Origin: Paratissierella segnis
GTDB lineage: Bacteria > Bacillota > Clostridia > Tissierellales > Tissierellaceae
Length of the DNA stretch: 64,000 nt
Reading direction: 5' to 3'
Assembly: GCF_014385195.1 (NCBI RefSeq)
Contig: NZ_JACRTG010000016.1
Coordinates: 186,001-250,000 of the forward strand
Part shown: one piece after another, positions 32,469 through 41,232 of the stretch
Numbering within the stretch: the first letter of the stretch is position 1
How the letters are laid out: each line of letters starts with the position of its first letter
The notes under the pieces: generated by a model
What the model was told of the DNA's origin: nothing
The model's database searches: none
What the model saw: only the letters and a program-made list of their open reading frames with translations
Made by a program: the position numbers and the translations under genes

Positions 32469-33893
32469 TTGTACGCAAAATTTATAGGTAGTTTAAGCGG
32501 ATTTCTTTATACTTATTTATTGCCATTACTCTTGATTGGCGGTGGATTATACTTTTCATTTAAGACAAATTTCGTTCAATTAAGGCTTCTAAAAGACTCC
32601 ATAAAGGTTATCGGAGAACCTGCTGAAGATGAGAAATCAATTTCCTCATTTCAAGCCTTAATGGTTTCTACAGCTTCCAGAGTTGGAACAGGGAATATTG
32701 TAGGGGTATCCACAGCTATAGCTTTAGGAGGGGCAGGAGCAGTATTTTGGATGTGGGTTGTCGCTATTTTGGGAGCGGCATCTGCTTTTATTGAAAGTAC
32801 TCTTGCACAAATTTATAAGAAACGAGATAAGGATGGAGGTTCCTATGGCGGACCTGCATATTATATTGAAAATGGATTAAAAAACAAAACTTTAGGAATG
32901 ATTTTTGCGGTTATTTTGATTGTTACTTATATGGTAGGATTTAATATGTTGGCTGCTTATAATGTAAGCTCATCATTTAGTACTTATAGTTTTTGGAATC
33001 CGAAGGTAACACCGATAATTATGGGTATAATTTTAGCAGCACTAACAGCTCTTAGTATTTTTGGCGGAGGGAAAAAATTAAGCCAAATTACTTCACATCT
33101 CGTTCCCATTATGTCAGTAGCATATATCATTGTTGCAATCGTTGTAATAATAAAAAATATAACAATGATTCCGGGAATATTTGCAGATATATTCACCCAA
33201 GCATTTGATTTTAAAGCTATTTTTGGTGGTTTTACCGGATCCTGTGTCATGTTAGGATTAAAAAGAGGACTATATTCCAATGAAGCAGGTATAGGATCTG
33301 CTCCAAATGCAGCAGCAGCGGCTGATACATCACACCCGGCTAAGCAAGGACTGGTTCAAATGATGTCAGTTTATTTAGATACGATAATTATTTGTACAGC
33401 AACTGCGTTTATGCTATTAGCTTCTGGTGTTGTTCCAACTCCTGAGATGGCAGGTGCACCATATAATGTGGCTGCGCTGCAAGCTAACTTTGGAAACTTT
33501 GGTCAGTATTTCTTCTCATTTGCACTATTTTTGTTTGGATTTACAACCCTTATAGGGAACTATTTCTATGCGGAATCTAATTTGAATTATGTTCTTGGTA
33601 AAAAGCCAAATAAGACTACTTTGACAATTTTCCGTGTAGTGGCAGTTCTGGTAGTATTATTTGGACCAAAACTTGAATTTGGTGTAGCATGGGATACGGC
33701 AGATGTATTGATGGCATTCATGGCAATGATTAATATCCCTGCAATTTTCATGTTAAAAGATTCTGCAATAAAATGTATGAAGGACTATAGTGAACAAAAA
33801 AGGGCAGGGAAGAATCCGGTATTCAAGGCTTCTTCTATAGACCTTAAAGATAAGGTTGATTTCTGGCAAGATACTGTGAAGGCAAACAAATAG
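32469..33893 (+). CDS. Sodium:amino acid symporter, AGCS family (probable glutamine)
   Basis: A 474-residue transporter with about 10-11 helices. A TTG start after GGGAGG gives MYAKFIGSLSGFLYTY. Family signatures are SRVGTGNIVGVSTAIALGG near 76 and GLKRGLYSNEAGIGSAPNAAAAADTSHP near 270. AGCS proteins carry alanine, glycine or glutamine with Na+. Glutamine is favoured because the gene follows glutaminase. Regulation by the divergent LysR protein is likely. Confidence 0.9.
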   Translation: MYAKFIGSLSGFLYTYLLPLLLIGGGLYFSFKTNFVQLRLLKDSIKVIGEPAEDEKSISSFQALMVSTASRVGTGNIVGVSTAIALGGAGAVFWMWVVAILGAASAFIESTLAQIYKKRDKDGGSYGGPAYYIENGLKNKTLGMIFAVILIVTYMVGFNMLAAYNVSSSFSTYSFWNPKVTPIIMGIILAALTALSIFGGGKKLSQITSHLVPIMSVAYIIVAIVVIIKNITMIPGIFADIFTQAFDFKAIFGGFTGSCVMLGLKRGLYSNEAGIGSAPNAAAAADTSHPAKQGLVQMMSVYLDTIIICTATAFMLLASGVVPTPEMAGAPYNVAALQANFGNFGQYFFSFALFLFGFTTLIGNYFYAESNLNYVLGKKPNKTTLTIFRVVAVLVVLFGPKLEFGVAWDTADVLMAFMAMINIPAIFMLKDSAIKCMKDYSEQKRAGKNPVFKASSIDLKDKVDFWQDTVKANK

Positions 33894-33910
33894 ATTGATT
33901 GATTTTAAAA

Positions 33911-33946
33911 GACCATTGGGACATGACTGTTTCCAGTGGCCTTTTT
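33911..33946 (+). terminator. Terminator after the symporter gene
   Basis: GACCATTGGGA pairs with TTCCAGTGGCC (one mismatch), followed by TTTTT. Confidence 0.75.
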
Positions 33947-33954
33947 ACCGTCAT

Positions 33955-33983
33955 GTATACTTAAGGCTAATTTTCATATACTA
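33955..33983 (+). promoter_or_regulatory. Sigma-G-like promoter upstream of splB
   Basis: GTATA and TATACTA are 17 bases apart, close to the forespore sigma-G consensus GYATR/CATACTA. spl genes are forespore-expressed in Bacillus. The match is short, so support is moderate. Confidence 0.35.
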
Positions 33984-34022
33984 AGGTTAAATAAATTTTT
34001 AAGAAAACAAAGGAATGGTTTA

Positions 34023-35045
34023 ATGAAATTATTTATGCCGGAAAGAGTAATATTTGAACCATCTAGTCTTAAGTATCCACTGGGTGTAGAGCTCTATGAC
34101 TTCTTTACAAACAATGATATCGAAGTTATTAAATCCACATCAAATAAGACTTCTAGCTTTATACCCGGAATTACACCGATAACAAAGTATACTAATTCTA
34201 AGAAAACTATTTTAATAACAACAATGAAAAATAAAAAATTAGATTTTTGCAGTCCATCTGCAGATTATCAATTTTCTCTAGTAAGTAATTGTCCGGGCAG
34301 CTGCGAGTATTGCTATTTACAAACGACGCAAGGAGAAAAACCTTCCATTAAGGTTTATGTAAATCTTGAGGATATTTTTCAAGTTATAAAACAGCATATC
34401 AAGGATGAGGGAATAACCACGTTTGAAGTGGCAAGCTTAGGTGATCCGCTGGCGCTCGAACATATTACAGGTAGTTTAGCTAAAACTATTGAGTTCTTTG
34501 GTGAATTAGAAAATGCAAAGCTAAGAGTAGTTACAAAATTTAGCAATGTAGATTCATTATTACAACTTAAACACAATGGAAATACTAGGTTTAGGGTAAG
34601 TATCAATACAGAAAATGTAATAGATAATTTTGAACATAATACCGCAAGACTAAATGAACGCATTGAGACTGCATCAAAGCTTATAGCTCATAATTATCCT
34701 ATAGGTTTTATCGTAGCTCCTATTATGGTTTATGACACATGGGAAGAGGATTATAAGGACTTGTTCACTTTATTGTATGAGGGATTTGGATATAAATATA
34801 ATCATGAGGAGATTACATTTGAGTTAATTCAACATAGATTTACTGCAAGAGCCAAAGATATGATTTTACAAAGATTTCCCCATACAAAATTGGATATGGA
34901 TGAGGAAAAACGCATGTTAAAATGGGGTAGATATGGAAGATTTAAATACGTTTATCCTAAAGAACAATCTTGCGAAATAAAAACATTCATTTCATCATTG
35001 ATAATGGATAAATTCCCCAATGCTAAAATAGAATACTTTACTTAA
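34023..35045 (+). CDS. splB: Spore photoproduct lyase
   Basis: A 340-residue radical-SAM repair enzyme. The ATG after AAAGGA gives MKLFMPERVIFEP, the normal family N-terminus; the frame upstream covers the terminator and promoter. The radical-SAM cluster motif is NCPGSCEYCYLQ (C-x3-C-x2-C) near 90. The SPL-specific C-terminus has MLKWGRYGRFKYVYP. It repairs the thymine dimer 5-thyminyl-5,6-dihydrothymine during germination. This is good evidence that the organism forms endospores. Confidence 0.94.
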   Translation: MKLFMPERVIFEPSSLKYPLGVELYDFFTNNDIEVIKSTSNKTSSFIPGITPITKYTNSKKTILITTMKNKKLDFCSPSADYQFSLVSNCPGSCEYCYLQTTQGEKPSIKVYVNLEDIFQVIKQHIKDEGITTFEVASLGDPLALEHITGSLAKTIEFFGELENAKLRVVTKFSNVDSLLQLKHNGNTRFRVSINTENVIDNFEHNTARLNERIETASKLIAHNYPIGFIVAPIMVYDTWEEDYKDLFTLLYEGFGYKYNHEEITFELIQHRFTARAKDMILQRFPHTKLDMDEEKRMLKWGRYGRFKYVYPKEQSCEIKTFISSLIMDKFPNAKIEYFT

Positions 35046-35048
35046 TCG

Positions 35049-35082
35049 GGTCACTGGGATTATCTGACTGTCCCAAGTGACC
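35049..35082. terminator. Bidirectional terminator between splB and the amidohydrolase
   Basis: GGTCACTGGGA pairs with TCCCAAGTGACC (one bulged A) between two convergent genes. Confidence 0.7.
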
Positions 35083-35090
35083 TTAATAAT

Positions 35091-36689
35091 CTATCTTCTG
35101 TATACAAATTCTCCATCAATCATAGTCATCTCTACTTGTATATCTTTTATATGCGCTTCATCAATTGTAAATATATCTTTGTCCAATACTATTAGATCAG
35201 CTACATATCCCGGTTTTAATCTACCTTTAAAGTTTTCCTTAAATTCATTGTAGGCACCGCCATATGTGTAAGCATCGATTGCATCTTCTACACTCATTTT
35301 TTCTTTTGGGTAGAAACCATTTGCTGGGTTTCCATCCAAGTCCATTCTAGTTACTGCACAATAAATATTGGGGAAGGGATTGCAGTCTTCTACCGGAGAA
35401 TCTGTACCAAAACTTATAGGAGCTCCCAGTTCTCTAAGGCTATTAAAAGCATATGATGTACTGGTTAATTTTTCTCCAACCCTTGATTTTACTATTTTTG
35501 TATCATAATCCAAGAATATTGGCTGATACATAACACAAATATTTAAATCCGCAATCCTCTCAAGCTGTTCTCTGCTGGTTATTTGACAATGTACTATTCC
35601 ATGACGTAAAGGGTTTTTACATCCATTCATAGTTTTTTCATATGCTCTTATAACACTTTCAACTGCTCCATCACCAATAGCGTGAGTAACTACTGTAAAT
35701 CCATTAGCCGTAGCTAAATCACATAGATCTTGTAAATTCTTATCACTTAATGCTTCTATACCTTTGATTCCTTTAGCATCCTTATAATCATTTAACATTA
35801 GAGCAGTCCTAGCTCCAAGGGATCCATCTTTAAATAGCTTTAATGCACCCTTAGATAAGAATTTTTCATCATAGTTTTCGGTATTATACTCTGATTTTAA
35901 ATATTCTTTAAAATCATTTATATCTTGAAAGTTGAATTGATATCTATATCTTAATTTGGTTTTTTTATTCTTATATATATTATTGATTATATTGAAAATT
36001 TGATTGTAATTACTTCCTTTAACATCATTTGGCTGAACGGAGGTTATACCTACACTTAATGCATAATTAGCAGCCTTTAAGAATTCCTCTTCGATATCTT
36101 TGTCGTTTTTTTCCGGAATTATGGATTGTATAAGACCAATGGCATTTTCACTAAAAATTCCGTTTGGCTTTCCATCATCACCTAGCTCTATAACACCACC
36201 GTCAAATCTTGAATTTTCATTTATATTTAGCATCTCAAGGGCTTTGGAATTTCCAACGGAAACATGGCCGCAAATTCTATCAAAGACAATTGGAATGTCA
36301 GTAGAAATTTTATCCAAGTCATATTTATTTATTAGACGTTTATCACCGGTGATAAAATAGTCCTGATTCCAACCGCGACCAAATAAAACTTTTAAACCCT
36401 TGTTATCTTCAATAAATTTTTCACCTAATTGAATAATGTCGTCAATTGATTTTGCAGATGTAAGATTGCAGCTAGACATTGCTGCACCAACTCCCAATAA
36501 GTGTAAATGACTGTCATTAATTCCGGGTAAAACTGTTTTACCTTGTAAATCAATTATTTTGTCTGAATTGAGAGCTTTTATATCCTCATTTTTTCCTATT
36601 TGTTTTATTATGCTATCTTCAATCAATAAAGCTTCTTGAAAATTATTCTTTTCTACATAAATCTTTCCATTCTTCAAAATAGTTCTCAC
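35091..36689 (-). CDS. Metal-dependent amidohydrolase (YtcJ-like)
   Basis: A 532-residue enzyme. A GTG start follows AAAGGAG. The N-terminal composite beta domain is MRTILKNGKIYVEKNN. The metal motif H-x-H is in GINDSHLHLLGVG near 62. Later metal ligands are in FTVVTHAIGDGAV near 330, RHGIVHCQ near 358 and SFGTDSPVED near 425. The protein ends with the typical KPGYVADLIVLDKDIF block. The Amidohydro_3/YtcJ family acts on varied amides or imines; the substrate is unknown. It is a single-gene unit. Confidence 0.87.
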   Translation of the reverse strand: MRTILKNGKIYVEKNNFQEALLIEDSIIKQIGKNEDIKALNSDKIIDLQGKTVLPGINDSHLHLLGVGAAMSSCNLTSAKSIDDIIQLGEKFIEDNKGLKVLFGRGWNQDYFITGDKRLINKYDLDKISTDIPIVFDRICGHVSVGNSKALEMLNINENSRFDGGVIELGDDGKPNGIFSENAIGLIQSIIPEKNDKDIEEEFLKAANYALSVGITSVQPNDVKGSNYNQIFNIINNIYKNKKTKLRYRYQFNFQDINDFKEYLKSEYNTENYDEKFLSKGALKLFKDGSLGARTALMLNDYKDAKGIKGIEALSDKNLQDLCDLATANGFTVVTHAIGDGAVESVIRAYEKTMNGCKNPLRHGIVHCQITSREQLERIADLNICVMYQPIFLDYDTKIVKSRVGEKLTSTSYAFNSLRELGAPISFGTDSPVEDCNPFPNIYCAVTRMDLDGNPANGFYPKEKMSVEDAIDAYTYGGAYNEFKENFKGRLKPGYVADLIVLDKDIFTIDEAHIKDIQVEMTMIDGEFVYRR

Positions 36690-36992
36690 TTTACTTCACT
36701 CCTTTACATCTGCTTTTCTGCCTCACCTTTTAAGATGAGAATTATTATGAAATTGAATTTATGCTATGATAACATGATTAGTATGTGTACGTCAAATGAT
36801 TTTAAATATGTGCTGTGATCCTTTATCAAAAGCAAGTAAAAGGGATTATATGTGAAATTAAACAGCGGGATTATAAAATTCAATATAATACAAGTTTTTA
36901 TGGATCCTAGATGTATAACTCTACCAAATTTGATATAATTAAATTGCGTCTTAAAAGTAATCAATAAAAAAATATATATAGGAGGTTTTGAA
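36690..36992. other. Intergenic region between divergent genes
   Basis: AT-rich. A -10-like TATAAT at about 36934 probably serves the downstream secreted protein; its -35 is weak. I see no gene or RNA element. Confidence 0.4.
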
Positions 36993-37958
36993 ATGAAAGG
37001 TAAAAAAGATTTACGTAAATTAATTGTAGTGTTTTTATTGGTTCTATCATTTACAATTGCTCCGGTATTAAATAAGAGTTTTGCAGAACCAGAATCTTTG
37101 GTAAAGGATACTCGATTAAATGTTAAAACATCTGCATTGGTCTTTCAATCGGATTTTGGAGTAAAAAATAATGCTGTTGCATCAATGAAGGGAGTTGCAT
37201 TTGGAGTAAATCCGGATCTAAAAATGTATGATTTAACTCATGAAATTGAACCGTTTAATATTTGGGAAGCAGCATATTGTTTAGGCGGAGTAGCAGAATA
37301 TTGGCCGGAAGGCACAGTTTTTGTATCAATTATAGACCCTGGGGTTGGTACAGATAGAAAATCTGTAGTATTAAAAACAAAAACAGGACAGTATTTTGTA
37401 ACACCGGACAATGGGACTCTTACTTTAGTTGCCGAGAAGTATGGTATTGAAGAAGTCAGAGAAATTGATGAAGCGGTAAATAGGCTAAAGGATTCTGAAA
37501 AGTCCTATACTTTCCATGGCAGAGATGTATATGCATATACAGGAGCTAGACTGGCATCCGGTACAATAACCTTTGAAGAGGTGGGGAAGAAATTACCAAA
37601 ACAAGTAGTGACTATAAATTATCAAAGACCGGAAATTAAAGATAATGCAATGCATGGGATAATTACAGTTATTGATCAGCCTTATGGAAACCTATGGACC
37701 AGTATTCCAAGAGAACTGTTTGAAGAATATGGAGCTAAGGTGGGGGATAAATTAACAGTGAAAATCACTCATGAAGGTCAGGTAGTATATGAAAAGAAAA
37801 TACCATATGTCAATACCTTTGGGGATGTTGAAGAAGGCGAAGATATAATTTATATGGATTCCGAGCTTAATGCTGCTTTTGCAGTAAATATGGGTAATTT
37901 TTCAGAAGAATATGGAATAGATTCAGGCTTTGAATGGGCAGTAAGTATAAGCAAATAA
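36993..37958 (+). CDS. Exported SAM hydrolase/SAM-hydroxide adenosyltransferase family protein
   Basis: A 321-residue protein with a signal peptide (Lys-rich n-region, LIVVFLLVLSFTIAPVL, cleavage near KSFA), SD AGGAGG. The mature part is the PF01887 (DUF62) fold: LVFQSDFG near 51, DLTHEIEPF near 85, SIIDPGVGTDR near 116, TPDNGTLT near 138, HGRDVYA near 175. The family splits S-adenosyl-methionine into adenosine and methionine using activated water, or uses halide in fluorinases. A secreted version is odd because SAM is intracellular. An additional substrate or a surface role is possible. A stable hairpin follows. Confidence 0.88.
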   Translation: MKGKKDLRKLIVVFLLVLSFTIAPVLNKSFAEPESLVKDTRLNVKTSALVFQSDFGVKNNAVASMKGVAFGVNPDLKMYDLTHEIEPFNIWEAAYCLGGVAEYWPEGTVFVSIIDPGVGTDRKSVVLKTKTGQYFVTPDNGTLTLVAEKYGIEEVREIDEAVNRLKDSEKSYTFHGRDVYAYTGARLASGTITFEEVGKKLPKQVVTINYQRPEIKDNAMHGIITVIDQPYGNLWTSIPRELFEEYGAKVGDKLTVKITHEGQVVYEKKIPYVNTFGDVEEGEDIIYMDSELNAAFAVNMGNFSEEYGIDSGFEWAVSISK

Positions 37959-37989
37959 GAAATTTATAAAAAAGGTCACTGGGAATAGT

Positions 37990-38024
37990 GAACATGCCCC
38001 TGCCAAGTAGACAGGGGCATGTTC
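37990..38024. terminator. Stable 13-base hairpin after the SAM-hydrolase-like gene
   Basis: GAACATGCCCCTG pairs perfectly with CAGGGGCATGTTC. It lies between convergent genes and is preceded by the repeated GGTCACTGGGA sequence. Confidence 0.7.
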
Positions 38025-38059
38025 ATTTCATCAACGACCCAAAAATTCATTATACTTAT

Positions 38060-38494
38060 TTACTTTAGAATAGACCTAGCAAACCATAGATTCTTGCTGA
38101 AATCTGCCACATAATCTTCAAACAACATAACAGTTTCAAAATCACCTGCTTCGTCAGCAGCATTTCTGATTTCAGTAGCTAACTTACGCATCAATTCAAA
38201 ATCGCTCATTACTAATTCCCAAGATTCTTTAATAGAAAAATCTTTTGCATTTATTTCTTCAATGCTTGCATTTTCCAGATATTCTTTCATTGTTGATAGA
38301 GGCATTTCATTTTTCATCTTTAACAATTCTGCAACTTCGTCATAAGCTTCAAACAGATTGTCGTAAGCCTCTTCGGTAAATTTGTGAACTTCCATAAATT
38401 GTAATCCTGCTGCATTCCAGTGGATATTATGCAGTTTAACGTTCAAAACCGCCAAATTTGCTAAATATTTTTGTAATAAATCTAAATGTTTCAT
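38060..38494 (-). CDS. dps: Dps/ferritin-like iron-binding protein
   Basis: A 144-residue member of the Dps family. The ferroxidase-site signature is NIHWNAAGLQFMEVHKFTEE near 23, followed by YDNLFEAYDEVAELL. The spacing of His, Asp and Glu matches Dps dodecamers, which mineralise Fe2+ with peroxide and protect DNA. No long Lys-rich tail is present, so direct DNA binding is uncertain. A GAGGAGG SD precedes the ATG. A 7-1-7 palindrome lies about 57 bases upstream, between it and the divergent HTH gene. Confidence 0.9.
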   Translation of the reverse strand: MKHLDLLQKYLANLAVLNVKLHNIHWNAAGLQFMEVHKFTEEAYDNLFEAYDEVAELLKMKNEMPLSTMKEYLENASIEEINAKDFSIKESWELVMSDFELMRKLATEIRNAADEAGDFETVMLFEDYVADFSKNLWFARSILK

Positions 38495-38550
38495 AAATAA
38501 ACCTCCTCAAGTTTTTAAATATTTTTTCTCATTCACTAAACTATATATAA

Positions 38551-38565
38551 ATTATATGATATAAT
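38551..38565. promoter_or_regulatory. 7-1-7 palindrome overlapping a -10 box
   Basis: ATTATATGATATAAT is a perfect palindrome about a central G. It covers the TATAAT (38560-38565) of the rightward gene. The layout resembles Fur-family boxes but the sequence does not match the PerR or Fur consensus well. Confidence 0.4.
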
Positions 38566-38603
38566 GTATGTTACAAAAAGGCACAAATTTGTTAGTAGGA
38601 GTG

Positions 38604-38921
38604 ATGGATTTGGAAAATATGATATCCAATGGATTTCAAATAGTACATGATTTGATAAAATTGAGATGGGTATCAGAAATATTGAAATCAATAGATTTGG
38701 GAAATCATCGTTATAGTGAAATTCTAAAAAGTATTCCATATATAAGTCATACGGAATTGAATAGGAAATTAAATATTCTAATTGAAAAAAATGTTATAGA
38801 GAAAGAATCTAATGATAACAATACTCTATATACATTGAAGAATTTTGGCAAGGATTTGGTTCATATATTTAACCATTTTGAGGATCTAGAGGAAAAATAC
38901 TTTAATCAGAATATCCAATAG
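38604..38921 (+). CDS. HxlR-like winged-helix transcriptional regulator
   Basis: About 105 residues. The start is uncertain: ATG at 38604 (SD very close) or TTG at 38610 (8 bases after AGGAG); a longer ATG at 38568 lacks an SD. The HxlR-like core is LIKLRWVSEILKSIDLGNHRYSE in two parts, then SHTELNRKLNILIEKNVIEKE and a wing. Unlike most HxlR proteins it lacks the N-terminal Cys (C-P) that senses redox or electrophiles. It is divergent from dps and may regulate it (inference). Confidence 0.7.
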   Translation: MDLENMISNGFQIVHDLIKLRWVSEILKSIDLGNHRYSEILKSIPYISHTELNRKLNILIEKNVIEKESNDNNTLYTLKNFGKDLVHIFNHFEDLEEKYFNQNIQ

Positions 38922-39000
38922 TTCCTTGATATTTGAAATTATAGTATTAGCAATTACCTCAAATTTTTTATCGAAATAATACAATGATATTTTTAAAAGT

Positions 39001-39040
39001 AACATACCACCCGAAAAATATTTAGTCCGGGTGGTATGTT
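39001..39040. terminator. 13-base perfect hairpin between HxlR-like and sigma-factor genes
   Basis: AACATACCACCCG pairs with CGGGTGGTATGTT around a 14-base loop. It follows the HTH gene and precedes the ECF sigma gene. Confidence 0.7.
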
Positions 39041-39113
39041 ATATAATAAAATAAAAATAATTTGTAACGTTTTTGATTTTCATAAGTTATATAGGTGAAG
39101 GTGGGTGAAAGGC

Positions 39114-39611
39114 ATGGACTTCGAGGAAATATACAATCTGTACTTCAAAGAAGTATTTTTATATATAAAATCCATATCGCAAAATGAGAGCATGGCTGAA
39201 GAAATAACTCAGGAGGCATTTTTTAAAGCCATAAAGTCTATTGATACCTTCGATGGATCTAAGGATATTCGTGCTTGGCTGTTTACAATTGCGAAAAATA
39301 CCTATTACTCATCTTATAAAAACAACAAAAAACAAGTAGATTTTGATTCAATAGGGGACATAGCCGATGTAGGTGTCACCATATCAGAAAATCTTATGAA
39401 TGAAGAAGATGCCTTAATCATCCATAAATTTATTCATACTATGTCAGAACCTTATAAAGAGATTTTTTTCCTAAGAGTATTTGGAGAATTGCCGTTTGAG
39501 AAAATAGGCATGATATTTGGGAAAAGTTCCGGATGGGCAAGAGTAACCTATCATAGAGCAAAGAAACAAATAATGGAATATATGGAGGGGATGAATGATG
39601 AAAGAAATTAA
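39114..39611 (+). CDS. ECF-family RNA polymerase sigma factor
   Basis: A 165-residue sigma factor. The ATG 9 bases after AGGTGG is preferred to a GTG at 39105. Region 2 contains FLYIKSISQNESMAEEITQE (DNA melting/-10) at about 15-40, and DGSKDIRAWLFTIAKN. Region 4 covers about 105-160, with LPFEKIGMIFGKSSGWARV as the -35 helix-turn-helix. The stop lies 14 bases inside the next gene, which is a zinc-finger anti-sigma factor. Possible autoregulation: TGTAAC at about 39062 resembles an ECF -35, but I cannot define a -10. Confidence 0.9.
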   Translation: MDFEEIYNLYFKEVFLYIKSISQNESMAEEITQEAFFKAIKSIDTFDGSKDIRAWLFTIAKNTYYSSYKNNKKQVDFDSIGDIADVGVTISENLMNEEDALIIHKFIHTMSEPYKEIFFLRVFGELPFEKIGMIFGKSSGWARVTYHRAKKQIMEYMEGMNDERN

Positions 39612-40254
39612 TTGCAATATCATTAGAGATATTTTGCCTCTTTATGTTGATGACGTAGTAAGTGATGATACAAAACAAATGGTAGAGGAGCATTTAAGAA
39701 ATTGTGAAGAATGTAGTAAAGAGGCTGAACTAATGAAGCATAAGGTCTATATTCCGGCTGAAAAGGAAGCTCCCATAATTAAGAATTTCAAAAAGAGCTG
39801 GAGAAATAAAAAATTAATTATTTCAGGATTATCAATATTGATTACAGGGTTAATTTTATTTGGTGCTTTCAGCTTTGTTTTTTATTTTGATAGGATTATA
39901 CCCTATTCGGAATCCCTAATTAAAATTGAAGAACAAGATAATATGCTTGTATCTCATTATTATGGAAAGGGATATTATTCTGTAAATGCTACTAATCCTA
40001 TGAAAGTGAACATTGATGGGGAAGAAAAAAATATTATATTACTTTATTATACTGTAACTATTGCTGATTCTCCTTCAGGAAAGTTGGTTAATGATAAAAA
40101 AGAACGTGTGGAACAAAACTTCATTTTTCAATTAGGAAATAAAGATACTGTGGATGCTGTTTATTATGGAGAATTTGATTCTAGTAAAATATTTAGGAAT
40201 GGGAATAATTGGGATAAGGTGTTGGAAAATTCTCAAATAATATGGGAGGAATAA
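39598..40254 (+). CDS. Membrane anti-sigma factor with ZAS zinc finger
   Basis: About 218 residues (an ATG at 39595 is equally possible). The N-terminal zinc-binding anti-sigma motif H-x3-C-x2-C is HLRNCEEC near 33, after NIIRDILPLYVDDVVSDDT. One TM helix (LIISGLSILITGLILFGAFS) is near 72-95, and about 120 extracellular residues follow. It should hold the preceding ECF sigma at the membrane until an envelope signal arrives. A strong terminator after it makes the pair its own transcription unit, just upstream of the van-like genes. Confidence 0.87.
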   Translation: MKEINCNIIRDILPLYVDDVVSDDTKQMVEEHLRNCEECSKEAELMKHKVYIPAEKEAPIIKNFKKSWRNKKLIISGLSILITGLILFGAFSFVFYFDRIIPYSESLIKIEEQDNMLVSHYYGKGYYSVNATNPMKVNIDGEEKNIILLYYTVTIADSPSGKLVNDKKERVEQNFIFQLGNKDTVDAVYYGEFDSSKIFRNGNNWDKVLENSQIIWEE

Positions 40255-40263
40255 AATTAGTGT

Positions 40264-40310
40264 AATGTCATTGATAAAGTTAAAAGCTTTATCAATGACA
40301 TTTTTTTTCA
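40264..40310 (+). terminator. Terminator after the sigma/anti-sigma pair
   Basis: ATGTCATTGATAAAG pairs with CTTTATCAATGACAT, followed by eight T. Confidence 0.9.
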
Positions 40311-40406
40311 TTTTTTCTTTGACAATTCTTTGATTTTTCAAGCCATGAATGATTGATTTTATATTATAAAGTTAAATCATAAGATTAAATAATTTATGGA
40401 GGGCTT

Positions 40407-41231
40407 ATGAAAAAGAAAAGAATAACACAGATTTTCCCATTTCTTATTCCTATAAGAAAGCTGCAACGAAAGATATTTTTCTATATGGGAATGAAATTGG
40501 ATTCAAATAGGTATTCTAAAAGAATATCTGATGACACATTTGAATATAAAATTTTTTCTACCAAGTCAAAGATGATTAATCCTAAAAGCGGATTTGATAT
40601 TAAATATCAAATAAACAAGGTGGATAATCTCAAACTGGTTGCAAACACCATCAACAAAATTGTCATAGAACCTGGTGAAACTTTCTCGTTTTGGATGCTT
40701 GCAAGGAAGGCGGAAAAATACGGAAGCTATAAGGACGGATTAGCAGTAGAAAATGATAAAGTTATAAATGTGAAAGGCGGAGGACTTTGTCAAATAAGCA
40801 ACCTCTTATTCTGGATATTTTTGCATACACCTTTAACTATTGTAGAAAGACATCCCCATTCAGCAGAGACATTGCCACCTCCGGGCGGAGATATACCGGA
40901 AGGTGTAGATGCTACAATTGCGGAAGGTTGGAAAGATTTGAAGGTTAAAAATGATACAAAGGATAGATTTCAAATCTTAATCGATTTTGATGAAGAATAC
41001 ATTTATGGAGGTATCCTCAGTGACGCTAAACAAGATATATACTATAGAGTTAAAAGTGAAAATCTAAAATATACAAGAGAAAACGGTAAAATCTATAGAT
41101 ATAACGAGGTATATAAGCTTTGGTACAATTCCAGCGACAATTTGCTTAGAAAAGAACTAATCCTTAAAAATAAATATGAAATTCAATATGATGTAGAGTC
41201 TGAATTGGGAATCATTATAGGGGGAAATTAA
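40407..41231 (+). CDS. vanW: VanW family protein
   Basis: A 274-residue protein with the VanW domain: VIEPGETFSFWMLARKAE near 90, NVKGGGLCQISNLLFW near 122 and ERHPHSAETLPPPGGDIP near 152. Its length matches VanW of VanG/VanB operons. The biochemical role is not established; an accessory role in peptidoglycan precursor change is assumed. It begins the block vanW, ligase, peptidase, two-component system, with a 1-base gap to the ligase. No signal peptide is obvious. Confidence 0.9.
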   Translation: MKKKRITQIFPFLIPIRKLQRKIFFYMGMKLDSNRYSKRISDDTFEYKIFSTKSKMINPKSGFDIKYQINKVDNLKLVANTINKIVIEPGETFSFWMLARKAEKYGSYKDGLAVENDKVINVKGGGLCQISNLLFWIFLHTPLTIVERHPHSAETLPPPGGDIPEGVDATIAEGWKDLKVKNDTKDRFQILIDFDEEYIYGGILSDAKQDIYYRVKSENLKYTRENGKIYRYNEVYKLWYNSSDNLLRKELILKNKYEIQYDVESELGIIIGGN

Positions 41232-41232
41232 A

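Noticed and set aside
38551..38565. PerR box for dps
   Set aside because: It is a perfect palindrome but matches few fixed bases of TTATAATNATTATAA; kept only as an unassigned palindrome.
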